From the IMG/VR virus record IMGVR_UViG_3300037247_002096, positions 1 through 62,005 of that record: DNA of 62,005 nt, one strand, 5' to 3'. Below are positions 9,264 through 17,315 of this stretch, piece after piece. Under the pieces are notes generated by a model. The model did no database searches. It was not told the origin of the DNA and saw nothing but the letters and a program-made list of their open reading frames with translations. The position numbers and the translations under genes were made by a program. How positions within the stretch are numbered: position 1 is the stretch's first letter; each line of letters starts with the position of its first letter. This DNA comes from a virus.

Positions 9264-10632
9264 TGGGATAATACAAAACAAAGAATTTGTATTGACTGCT
9301 AAACAGAGTGAAGCCGTTGATCTTATCAGTTCACCGGCCACTAACATATTGTTTTATGGCGGTGCCCGCTCTACAAAAACATTCACTTTCGTTCGTTCTA
9401 TCCTCAATCGTGCGATTGGTGTTCCAAAATCCCGCCATTTGATTGCTCGGTTCCGTTTCAACCATGTCAAAGCCTCTATCGTTTACGATACTTTCCCAAA
9501 AGTCATGGAACTGTGTTTTCCCCAAGTACGTTACAAGTCCAATAACGTCGATTGGTTTGTCGAATTCAAAAACGGATCTCGCATTTGGTTTGGCGGGCTG
9601 GATGATAAGGAACGCACTGAAAAAATCCTAGGGAATGAATATGCCACCATATTTCTAAATGAAGTTTCACAATTATCTTACGGAAGTTACCTGACCCTGG
9701 TCACACGATTGGCTCAACAGTGTTTTTATGAGAAGGACGGAGAGATTAAGGAATTGCGTTTGAAAATGTTTTGTGATGAAAATCCACCGTTTAGGAGCCA
9801 TTGGAGCCACAAACTTTTTATAGACAAAATTGAACCTGAAGAAAAACTTGCCTTAAAAGACCCGGAAAATTACATCAGTTTCAAGATGAACCCAGTTGAC
9901 AACCGGGAGAACCTTTCAGAAAAGTATTTGAAATCGCTTGATAACTTGCCAAAACGTAGGCGTGACAGGTATTACCTCGGACTTTTCGGCGATGACACTG
10001 AAAACGCTCTTTGGACTGATAAAATTCTGAACGACAACCGAGTCGATAATATTCCCGAAAACGTCACCATCGTCCGCACCGTGGTTGCGGTGGATCCATC
10101 CGGTGCAAGCGATAACCCCGAAGAACACAATGACGATATTGGCATCGGCGTGATTTCATTAGGATCGGACGGCATCGCCTATGTTTTGGAAGACTTGACC
10201 TTACACGTCGGCCCCGCAGAATGGGGCAAAGTGGTCGCCTCGGCTTATGACCGTCATGAAGCGGACCGAGTGGTCGGCGAAGAGAATTTTGGCGGTGCTA
10301 TGGTTCAGCACGTGGTAAGAACGGCAAAACCACTCATTTCATACAAATCTGTCCGGGCATCCAAGGGTAAAGCAATAAGAGCCGAACCTATCAGTGCGTT
10401 GCACGAGACCGGGAAAATAAAATTTGTCGGTCGATTCGATGAACTGGAGGACGAATTAACCTCCTTCACCACGACAGGTTATACCGGTAGCAAATCTCCT
10501 AATAGAGCGGATTGGTTTGTATGGGGGATTTATGAATTATTCCCCGGCTTGACCAAACCAAAAAAGAAAAGTCATGATGAAATCTATAAAAATGTTCCCA
10601 AACTAAAACGCTTCGGGCACACCGGAAGATAA
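9247..10632 (+). CDS. terL: Terminase large subunit
   Basis: A 461-residue ATPase-nuclease. ATG 9247 is chosen because GGAG lies 6 bases upstream. Walker A is GGARSTKT at residues 38-45 (deviant, as in many terminases) and Walker B is ATIFLNEVSQ near 132-141. The C-terminal RNase H-like nuclease begins VVAVDPSGASD near residue 279, giving the first catalytic Asp. It drives headful-type DNA packaging through the portal encoded nearby. Length is typical. Confidence 0.95.
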   Translation: MLATSDGIIQNKEFVLTAKQSEAVDLISSPATNILFYGGARSTKTFTFVRSILNRAIGVPKSRHLIARFRFNHVKASIVYDTFPKVMELCFPQVRYKSNNVDWFVEFKNGSRIWFGGLDDKERTEKILGNEYATIFLNEVSQLSYGSYLTLVTRLAQQCFYEKDGEIKELRLKMFCDENPPFRSHWSHKLFIDKIEPEEKLALKDPENYISFKMNPVDNRENLSEKYLKSLDNLPKRRRDRYYLGLFGDDTENALWTDKILNDNRVDNIPENVTIVRTVVAVDPSGASDNPEEHNDDIGIGVISLGSDGIAYVLEDLTLHVGPAEWGKVVASAYDRHEADRVVGEENFGGAMVQHVVRTAKPLISYKSVRASKGKAIRAEPISALHETGKIKFVGRFDELEDELTSFTTTGYTGSKSPNRADWFVWGIYELFPGLTKPKKKSHDEIYKNVPKLKRFGHTGR

Positions 10633-10646
10633 CCAAAGAAAACGTT

Positions 10647-10838
10647 ATGTCTAAAGAAAATAAAAAAATCAGTGATTTGGATCATGCTGACCCTGGATGC
10701 CCAAATTGCGAAGGTGAAGGATGGGTTTGTGAAGTTCACGAAACAATCCCTTGGGATTTTGGCGATGGTTGTTGTGGCGAAGCTGGGACACCGTGCCAAT
10801 GTAACCCGTTGAGTGAGCGTAAATCCATTCTCAATTAG
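10647..10838 (+). CDS. Small Cys-rich protein
   Basis: A 63-residue protein with CPNCEGEGWVCEVH, a CC pair and a CQC near the end, eight cysteines in all. The CP-C-G-GW pattern resembles DnaJ-like or small phage zinc-binding proteins found next to terminase or portal genes. It ends in TAG. It overlaps nothing and is followed by the portal ribosome site. Function unknown. Confidence 0.7.
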   Translation: MSKENKKISDLDHADPGCPNCEGEGWVCEVHETIPWDFGDGCCGEAGTPCQCNPLSERKSILN

Positions 10839-10860
10839 TTTTTTATTAAAGGAAATTAAT

Positions 10861-13038
10861 ATGGTCGTTAAAGTACTGGATCTAGACGATATCCCGATCC
10901 TAATACGAGATACCTCAGACGTTCAGGAACTATTAGAGAAATATAAAGTTGATATTGCGCGGGATGGCGATGCAACGCAGGTTCAACGCGAACAAGCCAG
11001 CCAGGATATGCGCTATATCCACGTTGTCGGTGGCTCCTGGGAAGGTTTTTTTGATAATGAAACTGCGGATCGAGTGCGGCTCGAATTTCCATTAATAACA
11101 AACTTCACGACAAGGCTTTTAGGTGAGTGGAACAAAAACCGTATGGGGGTTGATTTCAAACCCGGCGACAACCCTAAAACAACCGACAAAGAAGCAAAGT
11201 TAATGAATGGTATTTACCGCCGAGATTTTAATTCTTTCGGCAGTGGAAAAAAGGCCCTCGACAATGCCGTGGCCGAAGCCATAACCTGCGGATATGGTGC
11301 AATAAAACTTGGTGAAAAATTCGTTGACAAAACTGACCCCGAAAATGAATTAACCGACATCGAATTCAGGACGATTCATAACGCCTACAATGCGGTATTT
11401 TGGGACAATGCTTCTCAGGAAATGGACAAAAGTGATGCCCGTCATGTGAACGTGCTGACTCGTTATACTCGTGAAACTTTTAAAGAAAAATTTCCTGATG
11501 CTACTCCATCCTCTGCTTATGACCCTGAGAATTTTCATATAAGCAATACAAGTGGAAACAGGATTAACGATGTCGATGCCGCAATTTATGTTGCAACCCG
11601 ATATCATAGAACCAAATTCAAACAAAAAGTCTTTGTTTATTTCAATAGTGCAACACAAGAAAAGGAACTCTTCGATGAAGAAGATCATGAAGAAAAGTTA
11701 TCAGAAATTAGGAAAAACCCAAGTCTAAAGAAAATCAGGGAACGAACTATTGAAATAGAAGGGATAGAAAAAGCTGTTTTTAGTGGCGATGAAATTTTCG
11801 AGGAACCAAAATTTATCACGGGACAAAGGCTTCCCATCGCTCCCCTTTATGCCCACAGAGGATATGTTGATGGTGAAGAATGGTATCGTGGTGTTGTGCG
11901 ACCACTCAAAGATTCGGGCCGTGTATTTAACTCCTTAATGTCTCAGCTTATGGAGACATCAGCTTCAAGCAACGCTGATATCCCCATCATGACGCCTGAA
12001 CAAATGGAAAATGAATTGGCTCAGCAACAATGGGCCAACCCAGGCGACCAATCTTATTTACTTTTGGATAACGTAACAGATGAAGACGGTAAAATTATCC
12101 AATCCGGACCGGTCGGCTATCTCAAAGCCAGACAAGTTGACCCAAGCTCCGGAATGCTCTTGCAACTCATCCCTCAGATTTTAGATAAATTGATGGGCGG
12201 AGCCCCGCAAGAAACCTTTGATTCTAATACCTCTGGAAAAGCAATTGCGGCCATTAAAAAAGTCCAGGATTTGGCAACCCAGCCCATTATGGAAAATTTC
12301 TCTACTGGCATTCAATGGATTGGCGTCATCTATTTTTCAAAAGCTGTTGAAACATATGCCACCAATCGAATGATGAGAATCGTTGGCATCGACGGCACCG
12401 AAACCTCTGTTGAATTAATGAAAAACGTTTTCGACACCAAAACCGGCAAGGTCATACAAACCAATAATATCAAAGATCAGGAATTCAGAGTCTATTCAGA
12501 CGTTGGCCCACAATACGAAACATTGAGGGAACAGGAAGTCGAAGAAGACAAAGCAATGCTGGCTGCTATGCAAAATATCCCAGGATCTGAACAGTTTGCC
12601 ATGGTCACGCTTTCCAATATGTTCATCAACTCCACTGGCCCTGGCTCTGAATCAAAAAGAAAGATCGGACGCCGTAACCTGATTTTAATGGGTGTTTTGG
12701 AACCTGAAACCGACGAAGAGATCCAAATGTTCCAGCAGGCCACTCAGCAACAACAGGAATCTAATTCGCAGGAAGATTTGGTCAAAGCGGCAACCGCTCA
12801 GGCGGCTGGAGAAGCGCAAAAATTCATATCTGAAGCCAAAAACCTTGATTCTAAATCGCTTGATAACTTGGCAAGTTCGGAATTGAAGAAAACTCAAGCC
12901 GTTAAAAACATTGTAGAACTTTCTTTGAATCAGGCAAAAACTCAGTCCGACATCCGCGTCAATGAATCGAAAATAAAAAAGGAACAGGCTGACCTTGACA
13001 TGGAAATTTTACAGCAAATTGCAGCTTTGCCCATTTAA
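10861..13038 (+). CDS. Portal protein, P22 type
   Basis: A 725-residue protein; ATG 10861 follows AAAGGAAATTA and is preferred over upstream in-frame codons. Length equals P22 portal (725). The N-terminal region REQASQDMRYIHVVGGSWEG with R-EFPLITNFT and NRMGVDFKPGD is the P22-portal signature. A long C-terminal helical tail (residues 620-725, Gln/Glu/Lys-rich) matches the P22 barrel. It forms the dodecameric ring at the capsid vertex, contacts gp4 and terminase, and begins the head operon. Confidence 0.93.
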   Translation: MVVKVLDLDDIPILIRDTSDVQELLEKYKVDIARDGDATQVQREQASQDMRYIHVVGGSWEGFFDNETADRVRLEFPLITNFTTRLLGEWNKNRMGVDFKPGDNPKTTDKEAKLMNGIYRRDFNSFGSGKKALDNAVAEAITCGYGAIKLGEKFVDKTDPENELTDIEFRTIHNAYNAVFWDNASQEMDKSDARHVNVLTRYTRETFKEKFPDATPSSAYDPENFHISNTSGNRINDVDAAIYVATRYHRTKFKQKVFVYFNSATQEKELFDEEDHEEKLSEIRKNPSLKKIRERTIEIEGIEKAVFSGDEIFEEPKFITGQRLPIAPLYAHRGYVDGEEWYRGVVRPLKDSGRVFNSLMSQLMETSASSNADIPIMTPEQMENELAQQQWANPGDQSYLLLDNVTDEDGKIIQSGPVGYLKARQVDPSSGMLLQLIPQILDKLMGGAPQETFDSNTSGKAIAAIKKVQDLATQPIMENFSTGIQWIGVIYFSKAVETYATNRMMRIVGIDGTETSVELMKNVFDTKTGKVIQTNNIKDQEFRVYSDVGPQYETLREQEVEEDKAMLAAMQNIPGSEQFAMVTLSNMFINSTGPGSESKRKIGRRNLILMGVLEPETDEEIQMFQQATQQQQESNSQEDLVKAATAQAAGEAQKFISEAKNLDSKSLDNLASSELKKTQAVKNIVELSLNQAKTQSDIRVNESKIKKEQADLDMEILQQIAALPI

Positions 13039-13050
13039 CAGGAGACAATT

Positions 13051-13257
13051 ATGGCTGACATTGCGGTTCGGCTGGGGAAATCACCAAAAAGAATGAAGCA
13101 AGTGACTGGTAATAAGAATATATTAAAAAAGGTCAAAGAATTAAAATCCGTTAATAAGCAAATTGCAATACGGGAAAAGTCTTTACAGAAAAGGTTTGAA
13201 ACGAGTGATAAGCTTTTCACAAAACGGCGGAAAATTGAAGAGCAATTGGGGATATGA
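13051..13257 (+). CDS. Small basic coiled protein
   Basis: A 68-residue Lys-rich helical protein with a strong AGGAGACAATT ribosome site. Heptad-like spacing suggests a short coiled coil. It lies between portal and scaffold; a head-assembly or DNA-binding role is possible but not shown. It overlaps the next small frame by ATGA. Confidence 0.6.
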   Translation: MADIAVRLGKSPKRMKQVTGNKNILKKVKELKSVNKQIAIREKSLQKRFETSDKLFTKRRKIEEQLGI

Positions 13258-13385
13258 AAATATTATTTCTTTTTTTAAGATCTAAATTGTCCTATCTCTG
13301 GAGGATTGGTTTGATAGAAAGAACAACGGCTTTTCGATGGGAAATGGATTTTTACGTATCTCCGTTAAAACCTTGGTGGAGATAA
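13254..13385 (+). CDS. Small hypothetical protein, 43 residues
   Basis: An ATGA overlap with the preceding gene (13254-13257) couples this frame. The N-terminus is hydrophobic (ILFLFLRS) and the end has tryptophans. Only the overlap and codon fit support it; no family recognised. Confidence 0.4.
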   Translation: MKILFLFLRSKLSYLWRIGLIERTTAFRWEMDFYVSPLKPWWR

Positions 13386-13417
13386 GATTTACTTTATTGA
13401 TTTGTTAGGTATTTAAA

Positions 13418-13543
13418 ATGTTTCGTGAATTACTTGAGTTTTTAAAATTGCTTGTAAAAAAGCAATGGACTGGTAAAATAACACTTGATTTCCACAAAGG
13501 TGGATTAAAAAAAATTAAAAAGGAAGAAGAAATTAAAATCTAA
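13418..13543 (+). CDS. Small basic hypothetical protein, 41 residues
   Basis: ATG 13418 after TTAGGTATTT encodes a 41-residue Lys-rich peptide with a helical N-terminus (FRELLEFLKLLVKK). It ends just before the strong terminator at 13580, so it would be the last gene of the terminase-portal transcript. No homology claimed. Confidence 0.4.
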   Translation: MFRELLEFLKLLVKKQWTGKITLDFHKGGLKKIKKEEEIKI

Positions 13544-13579
13544 ATACAGGTAGCAACACACAGAGGCCACTATTTATAT

Positions 13580-13630
13580 GCCCTGTTTGGAGTCTTTATG
13601 ACTCTGAGCAGGGCTTTTTTTTGTTTTTTT
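13580..13630 (+). terminator. Rho-independent terminator after portal operon
   Basis: GCCCTG and CAGGGC form an outer stem, GAGTC and GACTC an inner stem, followed by T8, G, T8. This separates the packaging genes from scaffold and coat and lets the coat operon be expressed independently. Confidence 0.9.
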
Positions 13631-13651
13631 TCAATCGGGCTACGCGATGCC

Positions 13652-13725
13652 TGAACCGTTTCTCGGAACGAAAAACCGTGCCGTTCACGGACGTATAACC
13701 GTGCCGTTTCATGGAACGTAAAACC
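13652..13725 (+). repeat. Three imperfect hairpin-forming tandem repeats
   Basis: Three ~23-bp units start AACCGT and end GGAACG or GGACGT, near 13653, 13674 and 13698. The second contains CCGTG/CACGG, the third CCGTG/CATGG, so each can fold. They lie between the terminator and the scaffold gene. They may be a protein or RNA regulatory site of the coat operon, or the scaffold gene's leader. Confidence 0.6.
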
Positions 13726-13777
13726 ATTGGCCATCAGAAATGATTGCACTCTCTAAAATCCATACCGGAGAAAAAAC

Positions 13778-14746
13778 ATGGGACAAGAACAGGATCAAGA
13801 CGAGCAAACAGCAACAGTGACCCTGGATGAAAAGCCAAAAGTTGACCAAGAAAACGTTGAAAACCTGGAACAAATCGACGGTCAAGTTTTAGAACAGGAT
13901 GACGGTCAGGGCCAGGAAGAAGACGACCAAAAAGGTGAGACCAAAGCTGAAGAAGAAGATCTTGGGGTCGAAGTTGTATTGGAATCTTCTGATAAAGCTC
14001 CCGAAAAAGAAACGCGAAAAAACTTCGGGAAACGCATTCAGAAGATGAACGAGAAAATTGATGTTGCGGAGCAAGGCGAACAAAAAGCCAACGATAAGTT
14101 GCAAAAGGCCAATGATCGCATCGCTCAGTTGGAGGACCAAAATAAGATTCAAAACTTGGCTTTGGACAAAAATGGCCAAGGTTCTGATCCCAATGGTCCG
14201 CCTGATCCGGAAAAATTTGATGCTGGTGAATATGACCCGGAATACAGGAAACAACTCAACGCATATCAGGACGCTCGCCAAGACGCTCGCATGGATCAGC
14301 GATTTGCGAAAAAGGTGCAAGAGGTTGAAGGAACTGCCAAAGAAAGGCAGGTGCAAAATGCACGGGATTACGCTCTGGAACAAAAGCAGGAAGTTCATTA
14401 CGACAGAGCCTTGAATATGGGAGTGCCCAAGCAGGATTACTACGATACAGAAGATAAAGTCATCGCTGTATTAGGTAAGGCTGCGGTCAATACCATTATC
14501 AAGAGCATCCCCAACGCGCACAAAATTCTTTATTACCTCGGTAAAAATCCTAAAGCCGTTGAAGAAATTGCTGATTCCTTAAATGCTGATCCTGTCACTG
14601 GGATTAATGACATAGCAGTTATGGGCGCAAAAATAACTGTTAAAAAAATAACAAAACATGTCCGCGACCCTGACAAGGAATTGGAAGGGGGAACGCCCGC
14701 ATCTTCTAAAAAGATGAGGGGGCCACCAGGCGCGACATTTTCATAA
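13778..14746 (+). CDS. Scaffolding protein (probable)
   Basis: A 322-residue, extremely acidic and Gln-rich N-terminus (residues 1-80) is followed by a coiled coil (residues 85-135) and a helical C-terminal domain ending in basic residues (SSKKMRG). This matches the style of P22 gp8 scaffolds, which bind coat through a basic C-terminal helix-turn-helix. It lies directly before the coat gene with 11 bp between. It should guide procapsid assembly and leave the mature head. Confidence 0.85.
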   Translation: MGQEQDQDEQTATVTLDEKPKVDQENVENLEQIDGQVLEQDDGQGQEEDDQKGETKAEEEDLGVEVVLESSDKAPEKETRKNFGKRIQKMNEKIDVAEQGEQKANDKLQKANDRIAQLEDQNKIQNLALDKNGQGSDPNGPPDPEKFDAGEYDPEYRKQLNAYQDARQDARMDQRFAKKVQEVEGTAKERQVQNARDYALEQKQEVHYDRALNMGVPKQDYYDTEDKVIAVLGKAAVNTIIKSIPNAHKILYYLGKNPKAVEEIADSLNADPVTGINDIAVMGAKITVKKITKHVRDPDKELEGGTPASSKKMRGPPGATFS

Positions 14747-14757
14747 GGAATTAGAAA

Positions 14758-16062
14758 ATGGCAAACAATTTTGACAGTAATTTTACTGAAAAACTCATGC
14801 GGATATTTCTGGAGAAATTCGAGTCCGCACGTGTGTTGTCGAAAAACGTAAACACACAGCTTTTGAGTGGAGTTTACGACCCAAACAGCGGTGATGTTGT
14901 TTCATTCAAACGACCTACGGATTTCACCGCTGTTGAGAATGCTACAGGTGATTTAACGGGTGTTACCCCGGACGACATTATTGCTGGTAAAGCATCTGGT
15001 GTTGTGCAGAATTACATCACGGTTTTTGTAAATTTTGATGAAGCGGACCAAGCTCTTAAAATGGGGCAAATAGACGAGTTGTTGGCACCAATGGCGACTC
15101 GTGTTGTCACCCAATTGGAGTTAAATTTTGCAAGATTCATGATGAGAAATTCCGGTCTGTTGTCTGGTGATTATGGTGTGCCAGTCACAATTTGGGATCA
15201 TGTCGCAAATTTTAGTTCTGTCATGCAAGCCACCGGCGTTCCGATGGACAGCACCTGGAATGTTGCGATCAACCCGTTCACTCAAACTGCTTTGGCATCA
15301 AATCAAAGGTCTTTGGGTTCTGGCGGAGTTTCTGGTGCTTTGGTTATGAGCGCACATGAACGAGCTATGATTTCCTCTAGCTTCGCAAATATGCAGGTCA
15401 TGTCTGCAACGACTTTGGCCACACATACTCAACCTGCAACAGGTGACAGGAGCGGTACAGTCGTTGGAACGCCGTCACCTACTTATGTAGCTGCCAAGGA
15501 CACAATGACCCAGCTTATCAACGTTGATGGATTTGGTACATTCACCGGAACCATTCCTGCTGGTACGGTTATTCAGATAACGGGTGCTGTTGATGCTTTG
15601 AACAGACTCAATCTTTCAACCCGTGAAGAAATCGTCGATGGTTCAGGTAACGCGGTGTTATTCACCGGCGTTTTGGAACTAGATTTGGTTCTTGCAACTG
15701 GTGCAGGTCCAGCGACAATAACTGGTCCCGCAATTTTTGAAAATGCTCCTGGTACTGGTGGTCATAACACGGTTAATCGTGCCATTGTTGCCGCTGATGT
15801 TGTAACCCTTTTAGGTTTGGATTCTGTAACTTACCAACCGAATCTTTTTTGGCACAGGCAGGCTTTTTCCATTGGATCAGTTGACATCAAGAAATTGTTC
15901 TCAACCGATACTTTGGGCCAGACGGAAGACGGTATGAAACTACGTGTCAGTAAATTTGCTGATGGTGTGACCAACGTTCAGAAAATCAGAATTGATTTGC
16001 GGCCTGCTTTTGCAGCCTTGAATCCGTTCTTCGCTGGGCAGGGTTGGGGTATCACTCCGTAA
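14758..16062 (+). CDS. Major capsid protein, P22 coat family
   Basis: A 434-residue protein (P22 gp5: 430). The N-terminal SARVLSKNVNTQLLSG followed by GDVV-FKRP and the segment LTQL-like ALKMGQIDELLAPMATRV are typical of the P22 coat family. Residues 220-310 (TYVAAKDTM through FTGVLE) correspond to the inserted I-domain region, and the end is a conserved beta strand set ending LNPFFAGQGWG. HK97-like fold forms the icosahedral shell. A hairpin terminator follows. Confidence 0.94.
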   Translation: MANNFDSNFTEKLMRIFLEKFESARVLSKNVNTQLLSGVYDPNSGDVVSFKRPTDFTAVENATGDLTGVTPDDIIAGKASGVVQNYITVFVNFDEADQALKMGQIDELLAPMATRVVTQLELNFARFMMRNSGLLSGDYGVPVTIWDHVANFSSVMQATGVPMDSTWNVAINPFTQTALASNQRSLGSGGVSGALVMSAHERAMISSSFANMQVMSATTLATHTQPATGDRSGTVVGTPSPTYVAAKDTMTQLINVDGFGTFTGTIPAGTVIQITGAVDALNRLNLSTREEIVDGSGNAVLFTGVLELDLVLATGAGPATITGPAIFENAPGTGGHNTVNRAIVAADVVTLLGLDSVTYQPNLFWHRQAFSIGSVDIKKLFSTDTLGQTEDGMKLRVSKFADGVTNVQKIRIDLRPAFAALNPFFAGQGWGITP

Positions 16063-16086
16063 CTGCAATTCAATTTGTTTGGATGA

Positions 16087-16113
16087 TGTGGGGCGTTCTT
16101 CGCCCCGCATTTA
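16087..16113 (+). terminator. Hairpin after coat gene
   Basis: TGTGGGGCG and CGCCCCGCA pair as a 9-bp stem (one U-G) around TTCTT, followed by only TTTAATC. The weak T tract suggests partial termination or mRNA 3' end protection, which would give high coat and lower gp4 expression. Confidence 0.75.
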
Positions 16114-16132
16114 ATCTCCTATAAGGACAAAA

Positions 16133-16585
16133 ATGTCTTCTGGGACCAAAATAATAACAAAAGCGTTTAAGCGGCTCGGTGTATTCACCGTTTTTAACAT
16201 CCCTCCCAATGAAGCAATCATTGAAGGAATGGAGAGATTAAACGGCATGTTGGACAGTTGGAGAACAAAATTTGTAAATATTCCATTCAACGAATTGACC
16301 GTGCCAGGCCAAGAATTGGGTGAACCTGTTGATGCAACAAATACCATTATCGATAATTTAGCAATAAATTTGGCGCCAGATTATGACGGTACTGAAACCG
16401 GAAATGTTTCTCCGACTTTAATACGAAATGCCAGAGTAGGCTTGATCAATTTGAAGAGGGCTTATCGATGTCAGCCCATTCCGCAGTTCACCTTATCCAG
16501 CACAACACCAGTCGGCCAAGGCAATCAAGATGGATTGTTTAATCTTAGCGTTTTTTGGGGTGTCAATAGACCAAAAGGTGGGTAA
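16133..16585 (+). CDS. Tail accessory factor, P22 gp4-like
   Basis: A 150-residue protein in the gp4 position between coat and gp10. The N-terminal II-KAFKRLGV and ERLNGMLDSW segments fit the P22 tail accessory factor family, which binds below the portal ring. Some relatives have muramidase activity; I see no clear catalytic residue here. The final bases of this gene (16566-16584) recur after the next two genes, which marks an insertion. Confidence 0.82.
   Translation: MSSGTKIITKAFKRLGVFTVFNIPPNEAIIEGMERLNGMLDSWRTKFVNIPFNELTVPGQELGEPVDATNTIIDNLAINLAPDYDGTETGNVSPTLIRNARVGLINLKRAYRCQPIPQFTLSSTTPVGQGNQDGLFNLSVFWGVNRPKGG
16566..16584 (+). repeat. 19-bp direct repeat, left copy
   Basis: ATAGACCAAAAGGTGGGTA at the end of the gp4-like gene is repeated exactly at 17291-17309, just before the gp10-like gene. 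The pair brackets the 16613 and 16788 genes, as expected if that cassette was inserted at the gp4-gp10 junction with duplication of the target. Confidence 0.95.
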
Positions 16586-16612
16586 ATTTTAATAAAAATT
16601 CAGGAGAAGAAG

Positions 16613-16819
16613 ATGTCTCAAAATTTGGAAGATAGGAACGAATTTGCATCTAGTTCAATATTTAAAAAAATGTTTCAGCATTCTGATCCAGAAAAAAACC
16701 CGGAATCAGATGCAATTAATAATTTGGATAAATTACTTTCCAAAATACCGAAAAAAGAAAATTTAAATATTTTAGAATGGGAAGATCTTGAAAAACTACA
16801 ATCCAATAATCTGCGTTGA
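16613..16819 (+). CDS. Small hypothetical protein in inserted cassette
   Basis: A 68-residue polar helical protein with an AGGAGAAG ribosome site before ATG 16613. It overlaps the start of the HAD-like gene by about 30 bases. It is rich in Asn, Lys and Glu, unlike the virion genes around it, consistent with a cargo origin. Function unknown. Confidence 0.55.
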   Translation: MSQNLEDRNEFASSSIFKKMFQHSDPEKNPESDAINNLDKLLSKIPKKENLNILEWEDLEKLQSNNLR

Positions 16820-17294
16820 TTTTGATGGAGTTATCCATTCGTATAATTCGGGATGGAAAGGTGCTGATATTATCCCTGACCCGCCTGTCCCTGGTGCTAT
16901 TAAATGGCTTGAGGATCATTTGCCTGTCCCCGATGAATTGGGTATGAGCGGTGAATATAAGGGGCCTATCGTTCAAATATATTCCTCTCGCTCAAAGCAA
17001 AGTGGCGGAATTAAGGCAATGAAGGAATGGCTGATCCGGCATGGTTTGCACAAGAGTTATATCTCGGATGGAATTTTAGAATTTCCAACACAGAAACCAG
17101 CGGCATTTTTAACGATAGATGATCGGGCAATCTGTTTTCGAGGGACGTTTCCAACTACTGATGAAATGATGCAGTTTAGACCTTGGAATAAAAAACCTGA
17201 AATTGGCGAGCTTGAAGCTATCATTGACCGGTTTCCTGATTCGATAGAATTAGGATCAAACGGCTCAATTATTGTCAAACAACCCAATCGATAG
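16788..17294 (+). CDS. HAD-superfamily phosphatase/hydrolase
   Basis: A 168-residue protein starting at TTG 16788 with GGAAG 5 bases upstream. Residues 11-17 DFDGVIH are the HAD motif I nucleophile loop; YSSRS near 63 corresponds to motif II, a conserved Lys precedes FLTIDDRA near 104-110, the motif III-IV acidic pair. A cytoplasmic phosphatase acting on a small metabolite or nucleotide is likely; substrate unknown. It ends in TAG and is in frame with gp10: reading UAG would add seven codons and fuse the two proteins. Confidence 0.88.
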   Translation: MKNYNPIICVDFDGVIHSYNSGWKGADIIPDPPVPGAIKWLEDHLPVPDELGMSGEYKGPIVQIYSSRSKQSGGIKAMKEWLIRHGLHKSYISDGILEFPTQKPAAFLTIDDRAICFRGTFPTTDEMMQFRPWNKKPEIGELEAIIDRFPDSIELGSNGSIIVKQPNR

Positions 17295-17309
17295 ACCAAA
17301 AGGTGGGTA
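17291..17309 (+). repeat. 19-bp direct repeat, right copy
   Basis: Second copy of the repeat at 16566-16584. It holds the TAG stop of the HAD gene and lies 7 bases before the gp10-like ATG. Confidence 0.95.
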
Positions 17310-17315
17310 GAAACA

